From Pseudomonas sp. BMS12 (lineage in GTDB: Bacteria; Pseudomonadota; Gammaproteobacteria; Pseudomonadales; Pseudomonadaceae): a stretch of 64,000 nucleotides of DNA. Below the pieces are notes generated by a model. It ran no database searches, was not told where the DNA came from, and was given only the letters and a program-made list of their open reading frames with translations. Below are positions 18,591 through 27,493 of this stretch, in pieces (position 1 is the first letter of the stretch; each line of letters begins with the position of its first letter). Where the stretch lies: assembly GCF_001592875.1 (NCBI RefSeq), contig NZ_LSOF01000005.1, forward strand, positions 187,912-251,911. Direction: 5' to 3'. Both the position numbers and the translations under genes were made by a program.

Positions 18591-21455
18591 CTAGACGCCG
18601 TCGACCATCTCCAGCCAGGGCTGGATATCCACTTCGTCTATCTGTTCCGGGTGGAGGAATTTCTCGCCGTAATCGCGGTACACCCCGCTCGTCAGGAACA
18701 GGCGAAACAACTGCGGGTCGATGTGACTGTCGCGGGCCATGAAGGCGAGGATCTTGACCGACTCGGACAGGCTCTTGGGCGCCTTGTACGGGCGGTCGGC
18801 GGCGGTCAGCGCCTCGAAGATGTCGGCGATGGCCATGACCCGTTCGGCAATGCTCATGTCGTCCTTGCTCAGGCGACGTGGATAACCAGTGCCATCCATC
18901 TTCTCGTGATGGTTGCCGGCAATGGTCGGCACCCGCTTGAGCTGGCGTGGCAGCGGCAAAGTGCTGAGCATGATGATGGTCTGCACGATGTGCTCGTTGA
19001 TCTTGAAGCGCTCCTCCTCATTGAGGGTGCCGCGGCGAATACCCAGGTTGTACAGCTCGCCATAGTTGTAGGCATTGGCCGGCAGGCGCATGTCGAAGCC
19101 CCAGATATTGCGTGGGTCGTCCTTGGCCACGGGCGGCTTGCGCTCGCCCCAGGGCACCAGGTGCTCCGGACGATCGGCCAGCAGAAACTCTTCTGCCGGC
19201 AACGGCACCCTGGGCACCTCGGCGAAGCGCTCGCTCTCGTCGTAAGAAAGGCCCAGGCGATTGTCGAAATGTCGTAGCCAACGGCGCTGGCCGATCTGCT
19301 GCAGGCGCTCGACATCCGCGTCAGCCATGAACTCGCCGCCGATATTGGCCTTGGCGACGAAAGCGAACTCGTCCTGCAGTTCGGCCTGGCAGCGCTCCAG
19401 AGTCAGTTGCAGGGACTCCTGGTCACCGCCGCTGGCGATACCCTGCCAGTAATCGATCATGGCATCGCGCCAGAGCACCTCGAAGCGCATGCGCACTTCG
19501 TGAATGCGGTTGTACAGGGTCTCCAGCTTGGTCGCCTTGTCCACCACATATTCGGGGCTGGTGACCTTGCCGCAGTCGTGCAGCCAGGCGGCGATGCGGA
19601 ACTCGTATAGCTCGGCGGGGCTCATGGCAAAGTCGGCATAGGGCCCGCTGTTGGCGCGCACGGCCTTGTCCAGCAGCATTTGCGCCAGCTGCGGCACCCG
19701 TTCGCAGTGCCCCCCGGTGTAGGGGCTCTTGGCGTCGATGGCGTCGGCCAGCAGCTTGATGATGGCGTCCAGCAGGCGTTGCTGGGCCTCGATCAGCTGG
19801 CGGGTCTCGATGGCCACGGCCGCGGCGCCGGACAGCTCTTCGACGAAGCGGCGGAACGGCTGGCGCACATCGTCCTGCTCATGTTCGCTTTCCAGTTGCA
19901 GTACCAGGATGCCGAGCAGTTCGTGGCTGCGATCGTTCAGCGCCACGGCCATGCAATGGCCGCGCATCTCCAGCACCCGCGCGACGGCGGCGGCCAGGCC
20001 TTCGTGACTGTTGGCAGCCAGCTTAAGCTCCGCCGGATAACCCAACCCACGGCACTCGGCGGCCAGGCGCAACAGACCGCTGTCATCGTCATGCAGGTAG
20101 ACGGCGCCGCCGGACACTCCGGTGGCCTCCACCAACTGCTGCAGCACGCCGCCAAGCATGCTGTCCAGTTGCGTCTCGCGGCTCAGGGTCAGGGTGATCG
20201 ACTGGAAATTGCGGATGGTGCCGGACATACGCGACAACACATGGCTCAGCTCGCCCACCTCGGTGACCCGCGAGCGCACCCCTACTTCGCGGCCGAAGTC
20301 GAAGTTGGCCAGGGCCTGCACCTGATCGGCCAGCATCCGCAGCGGCTGACCGATGCGCTGCCCCAGCGCCCAACCGATCAGCAACAACAAGACGATCAAC
20401 CCCGCAGCCCAGAGGGTCTGCTCGAAAAGAACCTTGCGCGCTCCGGCCAACAGCTCCGCAGCCGGAATGGCGATCAACACCTGCATATCCTGCTGGCCGA
20501 AGCTCGACAGCGGTATGCGCATGCCATACCAGGCCTGCCCATCCACCTGAAAAAGACCCGGCGTGGAGCCCAGCCTGTCCTCGGAAAAAACATGAAGGAG
20601 GCTGGGCACACCCAGCTCCCCAATCCTTGACAGGCGCAGCCCTTCCCCCTCGGCAATCATCACTCGCTGCAAATCCGGGTAGGCCACCACGGTACCCTTG
20701 CCGTCCACCACGGCAATTTCGGTGCCGGGAGTCATGCGCATATCCTGCGTCTCGCTGGCCAGGTCATCCACCGCCGTATCGAGGCCCAGCACCACGGCAC
20801 CGTCAATGCTGCGCTGAGCCAGCGTCAGGCCGATCTGTCGGGTGGTGAAGAACACATAGGGGGTAGTCAGCACCGTGGTGGAGCGCTGTATCGCATCGGT
20901 AAACCAGGGCCGGGTACGTGGGTCGAAGCGGTAGTCCGCCTTGATCTCGGACTTGAGCAGCCCGAGTTCACGGTCATAGAAACGCCACTCGCCTAGATAA
21001 CTGCCCGCATCAGCCAGGGTGATGCTCTGCACCAGGTAGGCAGTGCCCTTCGGCGCCGCGAATTTCTCACGCAACTTGGCATCGCGCATGCGCCGCACCA
21101 GCAGGAACTCGCCATTCGGATAGCCGACATAGGCGGCACTGAGCATCTTGTTGGAGGCCAGGCTTTCCACCAGCAGCGGCAGACGTTCCAGGCGCTGCGG
21201 CAGGTTGTCTGCCCGCGAGACGGGATCGTAGGCCAGCAGGCGGATCGAGCTCTGCGCCGGGTCGATCAGCCGCCTGGCACGTTCATTGATTGCCTGGCTG
21301 AGCTGTTTCGCCGAGTCGCCCGCCGCCGCTACCAGCGCCTGCTGAATGCCGCGATAGCCCTGCCAGGCCAGCGCACCACCGAGCGTCAGGGTGCTGACCA
21401 TGATCGCCAGCGCAATCAGCACCTGCAGGGGAATTCCACGCGAGGACGCCGTCAT
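18591..21455 (-). CDS. HD-GYP c-di-GMP phosphodiesterase receptor (Cache-HAMP-GAF-HD-GYP)
   Basis: A 954-residue membrane receptor. Order: N-terminal membrane helix (about 8-30), large periplasmic Cache-type sensor (about 35-330), second helix (about 345-365), HAMP, a GAF-like domain (about 430-550), then HD-GYP. Metal and active-site motifs are LHDCGK, NEH, NHHEKMDGTGYP and AIADIFEALTAADRPYK, so hydrolysis of c-di-GMP to GMP is expected. About 189 residues separate HDCGK from the NEH histidine where ordinary HD-GYP domains have roughly 30-35, a large insertion. Its ATG overlaps the stop of the upstream binding-protein gene, so both are coupled. Confidence 0.92.
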   Translation of the reverse strand: MTASSRGIPLQVLIALAIMVSTLTLGGALAWQGYRGIQQALVAAAGDSAKQLSQAINERARRLIDPAQSSIRLLAYDPVSRADNLPQRLERLPLLVESLASNKMLSAAYVGYPNGEFLLVRRMRDAKLREKFAAPKGTAYLVQSITLADAGSYLGEWRFYDRELGLLKSEIKADYRFDPRTRPWFTDAIQRSTTVLTTPYVFFTTRQIGLTLAQRSIDGAVVLGLDTAVDDLASETQDMRMTPGTEIAVVDGKGTVVAYPDLQRVMIAEGEGLRLSRIGELGVPSLLHVFSEDRLGSTPGLFQVDGQAWYGMRIPLSSFGQQDMQVLIAIPAAELLAGARKVLFEQTLWAAGLIVLLLLIGWALGQRIGQPLRMLADQVQALANFDFGREVGVRSRVTEVGELSHVLSRMSGTIRNFQSITLTLSRETQLDSMLGGVLQQLVEATGVSGGAVYLHDDDSGLLRLAAECRGLGYPAELKLAANSHEGLAAAVARVLEMRGHCMAVALNDRSHELLGILVLQLESEHEQDDVRQPFRRFVEELSGAAAVAIETRQLIEAQQRLLDAIIKLLADAIDAKSPYTGGHCERVPQLAQMLLDKAVRANSGPYADFAMSPAELYEFRIAAWLHDCGKVTSPEYVVDKATKLETLYNRIHEVRMRFEVLWRDAMIDYWQGIASGGDQESLQLTLERCQAELQDEFAFVAKANIGGEFMADADVERLQQIGQRRWLRHFDNRLGLSYDESERFAEVPRVPLPAEEFLLADRPEHLVPWGERKPPVAKDDPRNIWGFDMRLPANAYNYGELYNLGIRRGTLNEEERFKINEHIVQTIIMLSTLPLPRQLKRVPTIAGNHHEKMDGTGYPRRLSKDDMSIAERVMAIADIFEALTAADRPYKAPKSLSESVKILAFMARDSHIDPQLFRLFLTSGVYRDYGEKFLHPEQIDEVDIQPWLEMVDGV

Positions 21456-22303
21456 TGTGTGCCACCCCTCTTGCTCACTTCATAGCGATAACCACTACGC
21501 AGAAATTCCTCCACCAGATGCGCCGGCATGTGCGTGTGCACCAGAGCAGCCAGACTGCCATCCAGACGCATGGTCTCCAGCAGACGCAACCACTCGGACG
21601 CCTGCGGCGCGGTAAACGTACGCCGCGACAACAGCAAACCAACGGCCAGAGAAGGCCCTGGGTTGAGATCGAGCACCCGATAGTCGAGCCGCTCGTCTGC
21701 CGGCAGCATTAGATTCAGATTGATGTCATGGGCAATCAGCGCACTGACTTCGCCGCTGCGTAGCGCAGCGAAGCGCGCACTATCGTTAGGGTATTCACGT
21801 ACTCGCCCCTGGCTGTAGAGCATACGCACCGTGCCTTCGAAATAAGGGCCGTTCCAGTAGCCGCGCACCGTGCCGAATTGCGCTCCCGGAATTTTCTGGA
21901 AATCGCTGAAGCTGACAATCTGCGGCGCCAGCGCTGCCGGCACGATCAGCTTGTTGCGGTAGAACAGCGTGGGGATAAAGAAAGCCTGCTGGCGCCGCTG
22001 CTCGTTGGGTACGCCATTGGTGACCATGTCCAGGCTGCCATCGGCCAGCCCATCCCAGGTGACGGCACGAGGCATCAGACGGGGCTCGAAGACGCAACCG
22101 GTACGCCGCTGCAGCTCGGCGATCATGTCCGGATCCAAGCCTTTGCCGTCGCGATAGACGATGACGTTGGCCAGCAGCGCCAGACGAATCGGCTTCAAAC
22201 AGCCATAGCGCTGCGCCGCCTCGTCCGCCTGCGCCGAGCCGATTATCCCGGCGAGCAGCAGGCCTAGGGAATATTGTCGATAGCGATGCGTTGACCAGCC
22301 CAT
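21452..22303 (-). CDS. Periplasmic solute-binding protein (SBP family 3-like)
   Basis: A 283-residue exported protein with a signal peptide (LGLLLAGIIGSAQA) and the fold signature of amino-acid-type binding proteins: an early DMIAELQRRTG segment, GSLDMVTNGVPNEQRR and a late hinge region. There is no transporter nearby. Instead its TGA overlaps the ATG of the HD-GYP receptor (ATGA), so it probably presents a ligand to that receptor's periplasmic domain. Start 22303 (MGWSTHRYRQ) precedes the signal peptide; the frame runs further upstream without a better start. The ligand is unknown. Confidence 0.85.
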   Translation of the reverse strand: MGWSTHRYRQYSLGLLLAGIIGSAQADEAAQRYGCLKPIRLALLANVIVYRDGKGLDPDMIAELQRRTGCVFEPRLMPRAVTWDGLADGSLDMVTNGVPNEQRRQQAFFIPTLFYRNKLIVPAALAPQIVSFSDFQKIPGAQFGTVRGYWNGPYFEGTVRMLYSQGRVREYPNDSARFAALRSGEVSALIAHDINLNLMLPADERLDYRVLDLNPGPSLAVGLLLSRRTFTAPQASEWLRLLETMRLDGSLAALVHTHMPAHLVEEFLRSGYRYEVSKRGGTQ

Positions 22304-22440
22304 TCCTTGCGCTCCAACCCGGTGAGAGCCTGTCAAGCAGGCGGCATTGCGAATCAGTGTAATAGTCTCTGGGCAATCTGCTGGCGGTCGCTGTGCAGTG
22401 CTGCAAGACTTCCCCCATATACCGTCGGTCAAGAGCACGC

Positions 22441-23703
22441 ATGCCCATGCCATTTCGCGCCCTGTCGCTTCTCTTCCTGCTGCTGGCCGGCTGTGCCGGC
22501 ACGACACCACTGACGCTGATGAACACCCCGGTGATCTACCAACAGGCGGCGGTGGACCCCTTCGCCCACCTGCCCGAGGCCGAGCGAGTGCCACCGGTGG
22601 CGGTTTTCTATGCCAGCAATCGCGGCCGCAGTGGCGCCGCCTTCGGTAACGCCATCAGCAACGAGCTGCATCTTGGCCGCGCCAGCGTGCAACTGGGCGT
22701 GCCCGATGACGACTGGCCTGACCTGTATCAGGCTTCGATCAGCGAAATACGTGAGCGCGAGTTGCCCCTGGCGCTCACGCGCGTGGAAAACCTCAGCCAG
22801 CTGGACCTCGCCACACCGCTACCGACACAGCTGAACGCGGCGCAACAGGCCTATGTCGACGCCATCAACTTCGAACTGGCCAAGGCGCGCGACAAGGAAA
22901 TCATCATCTACGTGCACGGTGCCAAGGTGGACTTCGCCAACGCCTGCGAGCTGATGGGCGAAATCGTCCACTTCGCCGGCCGCGACTTCGTTGGCGTGGC
23001 CTTCTCCTGGCCATCGCACCAGAACATCCTCAGCTACCTGACGGGCACCGATGTGCGGCGCGCACGCGATTCCCAGGCCGCACTGGCCAGCCTGATCGAG
23101 CTGCTGGCACGGCATACCAACGCCGAACGCATCAATCTGATCGCCTACAGCGCCGGTGCCCGCGTCGCCTCGCTGGCCCTGCCGACACTGCAGAACCGCC
23201 ATCCACGCCTCAATGCCAGGCAACTCAAGGAGCACTACCGAGTCGGCGCGGTGGTATTCGCCGCCGGCGACGTCCCCGAAGAACTGTTCGAGCAACGCCT
23301 ATCCGCCATCAGCCGGCTCGCCGAACAGGTGCTGATCACCCTCTCCGACCGCGACGATGCCCTGGAGTACGCCCGCCGCCTGATGGCCGGCGGGGCGCGC
23401 ATCGGCAGCAGCCGAGCCGAGGAAAGCCTGCACCACTTCACCCACGACTGGCACCTGGACAACGTCACGCTGCTCGACGTCTCCAGCCACCAGGCCGAAC
23501 GCGGCTTCGACATCGCCGGCCATCACTACTGGTACCGCCACGCCTGGGCCAGCAGCGACGTGATCCTGCTGATGCGCACCAACCTGCCGCCCTGGCAGCG
23601 CGGCCTGACCGTCAGCGACAGCGCCGAGCTCTGGTACATGGATCGCAACTACCCGGACAACGTGCGCAACGCCGTCCGCCGCGCCCTCAAGGGGCAGTGG
23701 TAA
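22441..23703 (+). CDS. Lipoprotein alpha/beta hydrolase (DUF900 family)
   Basis: A protein of about 420 residues with a lipoprotein signal ending in LLAGC, so it is anchored in the envelope. The body has an alpha/beta hydrolase core: YVHGAKVDF (oxyanion strand), the nucleophile elbow AYSAGAR, and a late His in THDWHLDN. These are the features of the DUF900 esterase-like family, whose substrates are mostly unknown. ATG 22447 is an equally possible start six bases later. It is divergent from the binding-protein/HD-GYP operon. Confidence 0.87.
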   Translation: MPMPFRALSLLFLLLAGCAGTTPLTLMNTPVIYQQAAVDPFAHLPEAERVPPVAVFYASNRGRSGAAFGNAISNELHLGRASVQLGVPDDDWPDLYQASISEIRERELPLALTRVENLSQLDLATPLPTQLNAAQQAYVDAINFELAKARDKEIIIYVHGAKVDFANACELMGEIVHFAGRDFVGVAFSWPSHQNILSYLTGTDVRRARDSQAALASLIELLARHTNAERINLIAYSAGARVASLALPTLQNRHPRLNARQLKEHYRVGAVVFAAGDVPEELFEQRLSAISRLAEQVLITLSDRDDALEYARRLMAGGARIGSSRAEESLHHFTHDWHLDNVTLLDVSSHQAERGFDIAGHHYWYRHAWASSDVILLMRTNLPPWQRGLTVSDSAELWYMDRNYPDNVRNAVRRALKGQW

Positions 23704-23717
23704 CAGCGCCGACTTGC

Positions 23718-23736
23718 GCACATGGCGGCCATGTGC
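23718..23736. promoter_or_regulatory. Perfect 19 bp palindrome between hydrolase and Band-7 genes
   Basis: GCACATGGC and GCCATGTGC flank a single central G. It starts 15 bp after the hydrolase stop and ends 64 bp before the Band-7 start. It could be an operator for the Band-7 gene or fold as a compact hairpin; the very short loop favours a protein site. Confidence 0.4.
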
Positions 23737-23799
23737 CACTTGACGCCCCACTAGGCGCTGAGCAGCATGCACGACCTTTCCCGCAGTCAAGGACGAAGC

Positions 23800-25152
23800 A
23801 TGCAACTCCCCGCCGACACTCCCAGCAAACTCTCCCTGTTCAAGTACATCGGCCTGCCCGTACTGGTGGCCGCCATCGGCTTCGCCACCTTCAACGGCGT
23901 GTTCTTCTATAACGAAGCGGGTTTCGCCACTCATGTGCGGACCATCTTCGGCGAAGAGAAAGTGGTCGACGACGTCGGCTACGCCACCAAGTGGTTCGGC
24001 CGCGCCACGCCGTGGAAGAAAGCTCTCAGCGTGCAATCGGTGCTGACCGAGGCGCTGGCCATCGACGACAGCAGCGACAACGACTCGCTCGGTGCCACCA
24101 TCGAGGCTTTCCCCATCGTCTTTCTCGGCAACGTCGACGCCAAGGTCGAGTCCTCGGCGCGCTTTCGCCTGCCCGCTGGCGAGCAGTTCCTGAAGATCGC
24201 GCAGGAGTACCGCAACCCGGAAAACTTCATCAAGACCGCCCTGGTGCCCGCCATCAAGGAAACCCTGCAGGCCACCGCCTCGCTGATGAGTGCCGACGAC
24301 TTCTACGCCGGTGCGCGCAGCGAATTCGCCGCCGAGTTCGAGAACCAGCTCAACGACGGCCTGTACCTGATCAAGCGCAAGGAAATCCGTGGCCCTCGCG
24401 GTCACCAGCCAAGCCAGACCGCGATCCTCCAGGCCGGCACCGAGCAAGGCACTTTCGGCGACAACAACGTCAGCCAGTTCGTTACCGAGAAGGTAGTCGA
24501 CAGCAAGGGCATCCCGGTGCGCAAGCAGCAGCAGTTTCGCAAGTACGGCGTGGAGGTGGTCGAGGCGCGCATCACCAACGTCGATCCCAATCCGCAGTAC
24601 AAGCAGCGCATGGTCAAGGTCCAGCAGGCCCTGGCCGAGCTGGCCGTGGCCCGGCAAAACCGCCTGAAAGAAGAGGAAGAGAAGCTGCTGGTTACCGCCC
24701 GCGGTGAGAAGGAAGTGGAAGCCCGCCGCCAGGAAACCCTGCGCGACCAGATCGAGCGCACCACCCAGGCCGAGACCGAGAAGCAGCTGGCGATCATCAA
24801 CGCCGAACGCGAGAAAGGCCGCGCCGAGATCGAGAAGCAGACCGCCGAACTGCTGCGTGACAAGGCGGCGATCACCGCCGACGCCACCAAGATCACCGCC
24901 GACGCCGAAGCCTATGCACGCAAGGCCGTGATCGAGGCGGACGGTGCCCTGCAGCCCAAGCTGGATGCCCTGGTCGCCATCAACAAGGTCTGGGCCGAAG
25001 CCGCCGCCCGAGCGCCTGTACCCGGCGTGATGATGGGAGCCTCCGGCAACGGCGCCAGCGCCAGCCGCCAGGACGAGATCGGCCAGCTGATGGGCATCCT
25101 CGCCACCAAGGCCGCCCGCGACCTGTCGCTGGACCTGAAAGTCCAGCAGTAA
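23800..25152 (+). CDS. SPFH/Band-7 (flotillin-like) membrane protein
   Basis: A 450-residue protein with one N-terminal membrane helix (about 15-35), an SPFH/Band-7 domain, and a long charged coiled coil rich in Glu, Lys, Arg and Ala (about 280-390) as in flotillins and HflK/HflC-like scaffolds. Such proteins oligomerise and organise membrane microdomains or proteases. Start 23800 (MQLPADTPSK) follows AAGGACG at a good distance; an upstream ATG at 23767 is possible. It is followed by a strong terminator and forms its own unit. Confidence 0.87.
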   Translation: MQLPADTPSKLSLFKYIGLPVLVAAIGFATFNGVFFYNEAGFATHVRTIFGEEKVVDDVGYATKWFGRATPWKKALSVQSVLTEALAIDDSSDNDSLGATIEAFPIVFLGNVDAKVESSARFRLPAGEQFLKIAQEYRNPENFIKTALVPAIKETLQATASLMSADDFYAGARSEFAAEFENQLNDGLYLIKRKEIRGPRGHQPSQTAILQAGTEQGTFGDNNVSQFVTEKVVDSKGIPVRKQQQFRKYGVEVVEARITNVDPNPQYKQRMVKVQQALAELAVARQNRLKEEEEKLLVTARGEKEVEARRQETLRDQIERTTQAETEKQLAIINAEREKGRAEIEKQTAELLRDKAAITADATKITADAEAYARKAVIEADGALQPKLDALVAINKVWAEAAARAPVPGVMMGASGNGASASRQDEIGQLMGILATKAARDLSLDLKVQQ

Positions 25153-25200
25153 CCGGCTAGGCGGGCACGACCTTTCACCGTCGCCCCCTGCTGCATCCCA

Positions 25201-25231
25201 AACGCCCCGCTAGAGCGGGGCGTTTTCTTTT
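25201..25231 (+). terminator. Rho-independent terminator after the Band-7 gene
   Basis: AACGCCCCGC (25201-25210) and GCGGGGCGTT (25215-25224) form a perfect stem with a TAGA loop followed by TTCTTTT. Confidence 0.92.
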
Positions 25232-25241
25232 GCGCACGCCA

Positions 25242-25270
25242 GTGCAAAAGCGGCACGTCGGTGCAATAGC
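25242..25270. promoter_or_regulatory. Direct repeat upstream of the isochorismatase operon
   Basis: GTGCAAAAGC (25242-25251) and GTGCAATAGC (25261-25270) are 9/10 identical direct repeats, 19 bp start to start, about 60 bp upstream of the first gene of the operon. Paired direct repeats are typical of AraC-type sites, and a GlxA/AraC-type regulator closes this locus. The link is inferred. Confidence 0.45.
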
Positions 25271-25326
25271 TGAGCGGGCTACGGCGCGACACTCGATGCT
25301 CCTTTCATCCGTTCAGGAGCCTCATC

Positions 25327-25980
25327 ATGGCCACCGCTTCCGCTGTTCCCGGCAAAACCCTGCTCAGCCCACTCGATCACACCCTGATCATGATCGATCA
25401 CCAGTCGCAGATGGCTTTCGCCACCAAGTCCATCGACGCAGTCGCTCTGCGCAACAACGCCGCTCTGGTGGCCAAGGCCGCCAAGGAATTCGGTGTCTCC
25501 ACCATCCTCACCACCGTTGCCGAGAAGAGCTTCTCCGGACCGATCTTCGACGAAATCAAGTCGGTGTTCCCCGAGCACAACGTGATCGACCGCACCAGCA
25601 TGAACACCTGGGAAGATCCGCGTATCGCCGTAGAGGTAAACAAGTTCGGCAAGAACAAGATCGTGCTGGCCGGCCTGTGGACCTCGGTGTGCATCGTCGG
25701 CCCGGCGCTGTCGGCGCTGGACCAGGGCTTCGAGGTCTATGTCATCGCCGACGCCTGTGGCGACGTCTCGGACGAGGCTCACGAGATGGCCATGCAGCGC
25801 ATGATCCAGCTCGGCGCGCGCCCCATGACCTCGCTGCAGTACCTGCTCGAACTGCAACGCGACTGGGCCCGTGGCGAAACCTATGACCAGACCGTGAAGA
25901 CCGCCATCGCCAACGGCGGTGCCTACGGCCTCGGCCTGATCTACGCCAAGACCATGTTCAACGCCTCCGAAGGCCACTGA
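25327..25980 (+). CDS. Isochorismatase-family cysteine hydrolase
   Basis: A 217-residue hydrolase of the isochorismatase/YcaC superfamily. The catalytic Asp (MIDHQSQ) and the Cys (LWTSVCIVGP) are visible; the third catalytic residue is probably a Lys before the second strand region. It has the VYVIADACGD strand common to this family. It is the first gene of a five-gene operon (25327-30052), preceded by AGGAG and paired direct repeats. Substrate is unknown; members hydrolyse isochorismate, nicotinamide or small amides. Confidence 0.88.
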   Translation: MATASAVPGKTLLSPLDHTLIMIDHQSQMAFATKSIDAVALRNNAALVAKAAKEFGVSTILTTVAEKSFSGPIFDEIKSVFPEHNVIDRTSMNTWEDPRIAVEVNKFGKNKIVLAGLWTSVCIVGPALSALDQGFEVYVIADACGDVSDEAHEMAMQRMIQLGARPMTSLQYLLELQRDWARGETYDQTVKTAIANGGAYGLGLIYAKTMFNASEGH

Positions 25981-26028
25981 TCGCTCCGCGCCGGGCTTAA
26001 CCGCTCGGCGCCGCCCTGGAGATTCGCC

Positions 26029-26457
26029 ATGTCCATCGAAAAAGTGCTCTACCGCGCCTATGCCGAGGCCTATGGCGGCCGTGACGGCCGCGCTGTGTCC
26101 TCCGACGGCGTACTCGACGTCGCCCTGACCACGCCCAAGGAGCTGGGCGGTGCAGGAGGCGAAGGCACCAACCCCGAACAGCTGTTCGCTGCTGGTTACT
26201 CGGCCTGCTTCCTCGGCGCCCTGAAGTTCGTCGGCATGCGCGACAAGCTCAGCGTGCCGGCCGACGCCTCCATCGAGGGCGTGGTTGGTATCGGCGTGGT
26301 GCCCACCGGCTTCGCCATCGAGGTGGAGCTGCGCATCAGCCTGCCGGGGCTGGCTCGCGAGGCAGCAGAAGAGCTGATCCAGCGCGCGCACATCGTTTGC
26401 CCCTACTCCAATGCCACGCGCAACAACATCGATATCACCCTGACGCTGGTCGACTGA
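26029..26457 (+). CDS. ohr: Organic hydroperoxide resistance protein (Ohr/OsmC family)
   Basis: A 142-residue Ohr-type thiol peroxidase that reduces organic and fatty-acid hydroperoxides in the cytoplasm. The two redox cysteines are in YSACFLGAL and [11 protein letters not shown], and the [18 protein letters not shown] segment is typical of Ohr rather than OsmC. It lies 48 bp after the isochorismatase-like gene and 12 bp before the esterase gene. Its place here suggests the operon deals with compounds that create oxidative stress; no OhrR repressor is adjacent. Confidence 0.93.
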   Translation: MSIEKVLYRAYAEAYGGRDGRAVSSDGVLDVALTTPKELGGAGGEGTNPEQLFAAGYSACFLGALKFVGMRDKLSVPADASIEGVVGIGVVPTGFAIEVELRISLPGLAREAAEELIQRAHIVCPYSNATRNNIDITLTLVD

Positions 26458-26469
26458 AGGATTAAGAAG

Positions 26470-27483
26470 ATGCCTCGTTTCGCCTTGCTAAGCACCCTGT
26501 TCGCCCTGGCTACCGGCCAGGCTCTCGCCGCCGGCAGCCCCGGCGTCGAACACAATACCCAGGCCTTCCTCGAAGCTCTGGCCGCCGGCGGCGGCAAGCC
26601 GCTGGAAACCCTCAGCCCACAAGACGCCCGTGCAGTACTGGTCGGCGCCCAGGCCTCGGTCAAGGTCGACCTGGCCGGCACTCAGGTCGAGGAAAAGACC
26701 ATCCAGGCCGACGGCAAGCCGCTCAAGTTGACCATCGTCCGCCCGGAAGGCGTACAAGGCACCCCGCCGGTGTTCATGTTCTTCCACGGTGGTGGCTGGG
26801 TACTCGGCGACTATCCGACCCACGCCCGTCTGATCCACGACCTGGTGGTGAACTCCGGCGCCGTGGCCGTCTACGTGGACTACACGCCGTCGCCGGAGGC
26901 CAAGTATCCGACCGCCATCAACCAGGCCTACGCCGCGACCCAATGGGTGTCCGAGCATGGCAAGGATCTGAATGTGGACGCCTCGCGCCTGGCCGTGGCC
27001 GGCAACAGCGTCGGCGGCAACATGGCTGCCGTGGTTGCCTTGAAGGCAAAAGAAGCCGGCACGCCGAAGCTGCGCTTCCAGCTGCTGCTGTGGCCTGTGA
27101 CCGACGCCAGTTTCGAGACTGCATCCTACAGCCAGTACGCCGAGGGCCACTTCCTCACCCGCAACATGATGAAGTGGTTCTGGGACAGCTACACCACCGA
27201 CCCGAAACAGCGTGCCGACATTCATGCCTCGCCGCTGCGCGCCTCCGCCGAACAGCTCAAGGGCCTACCGCCGGCGCTGATCCAGACCGCCGAGTTCGAC
27301 GTGCTGCGTGACGAAGGCGAAGCCTATGCACGCAAGCTGGACGCCGCCGGCGTGACGGTCAGCGCGGTGCGCTACAACGGCATGATCCATGACTACGGTC
27401 TGCTCAATCCGCTCGCTCATGTACCGGCCGTGCACACCGCCATGCGCCAGGCAGGCCTCGAGCTGAAACAGCACCTGCAATAA
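26470..27483 (+). CDS. Exported alpha/beta-hydrolase esterase (HSL family)
   Basis: A 337-residue carboxylesterase-like protein with a cleavable signal peptide (MPRFALLSTLFALATGQALA), so it acts in the periplasm or outside. It has the hormone-sensitive-lipase oxyanion motif FFHGGGWVLGD, the nucleophile motif GNSVGGN, an Asp in TAEFDVLRDEGE and a His in GMIHDYGLLN. GGATTAAGAAG precedes the ATG. It is the third gene of the operon, 10 bp before the ABM gene. Substrate is likely a short-chain ester, by family inference. Confidence 0.92.
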   Translation: MPRFALLSTLFALATGQALAAGSPGVEHNTQAFLEALAAGGGKPLETLSPQDARAVLVGAQASVKVDLAGTQVEEKTIQADGKPLKLTIVRPEGVQGTPPVFMFFHGGGWVLGDYPTHARLIHDLVVNSGAVAVYVDYTPSPEAKYPTAINQAYAATQWVSEHGKDLNVDASRLAVAGNSVGGNMAAVVALKAKEAGTPKLRFQLLLWPVTDASFETASYSQYAEGHFLTRNMMKWFWDSYTTDPKQRADIHASPLRASAEQLKGLPPALIQTAEFDVLRDEGEAYARKLDAAGVTVSAVRYNGMIHDYGLLNPLAHVPAVHTAMRQAGLELKQHLQ

Positions 27484-27493
27484 GGACGGGACG

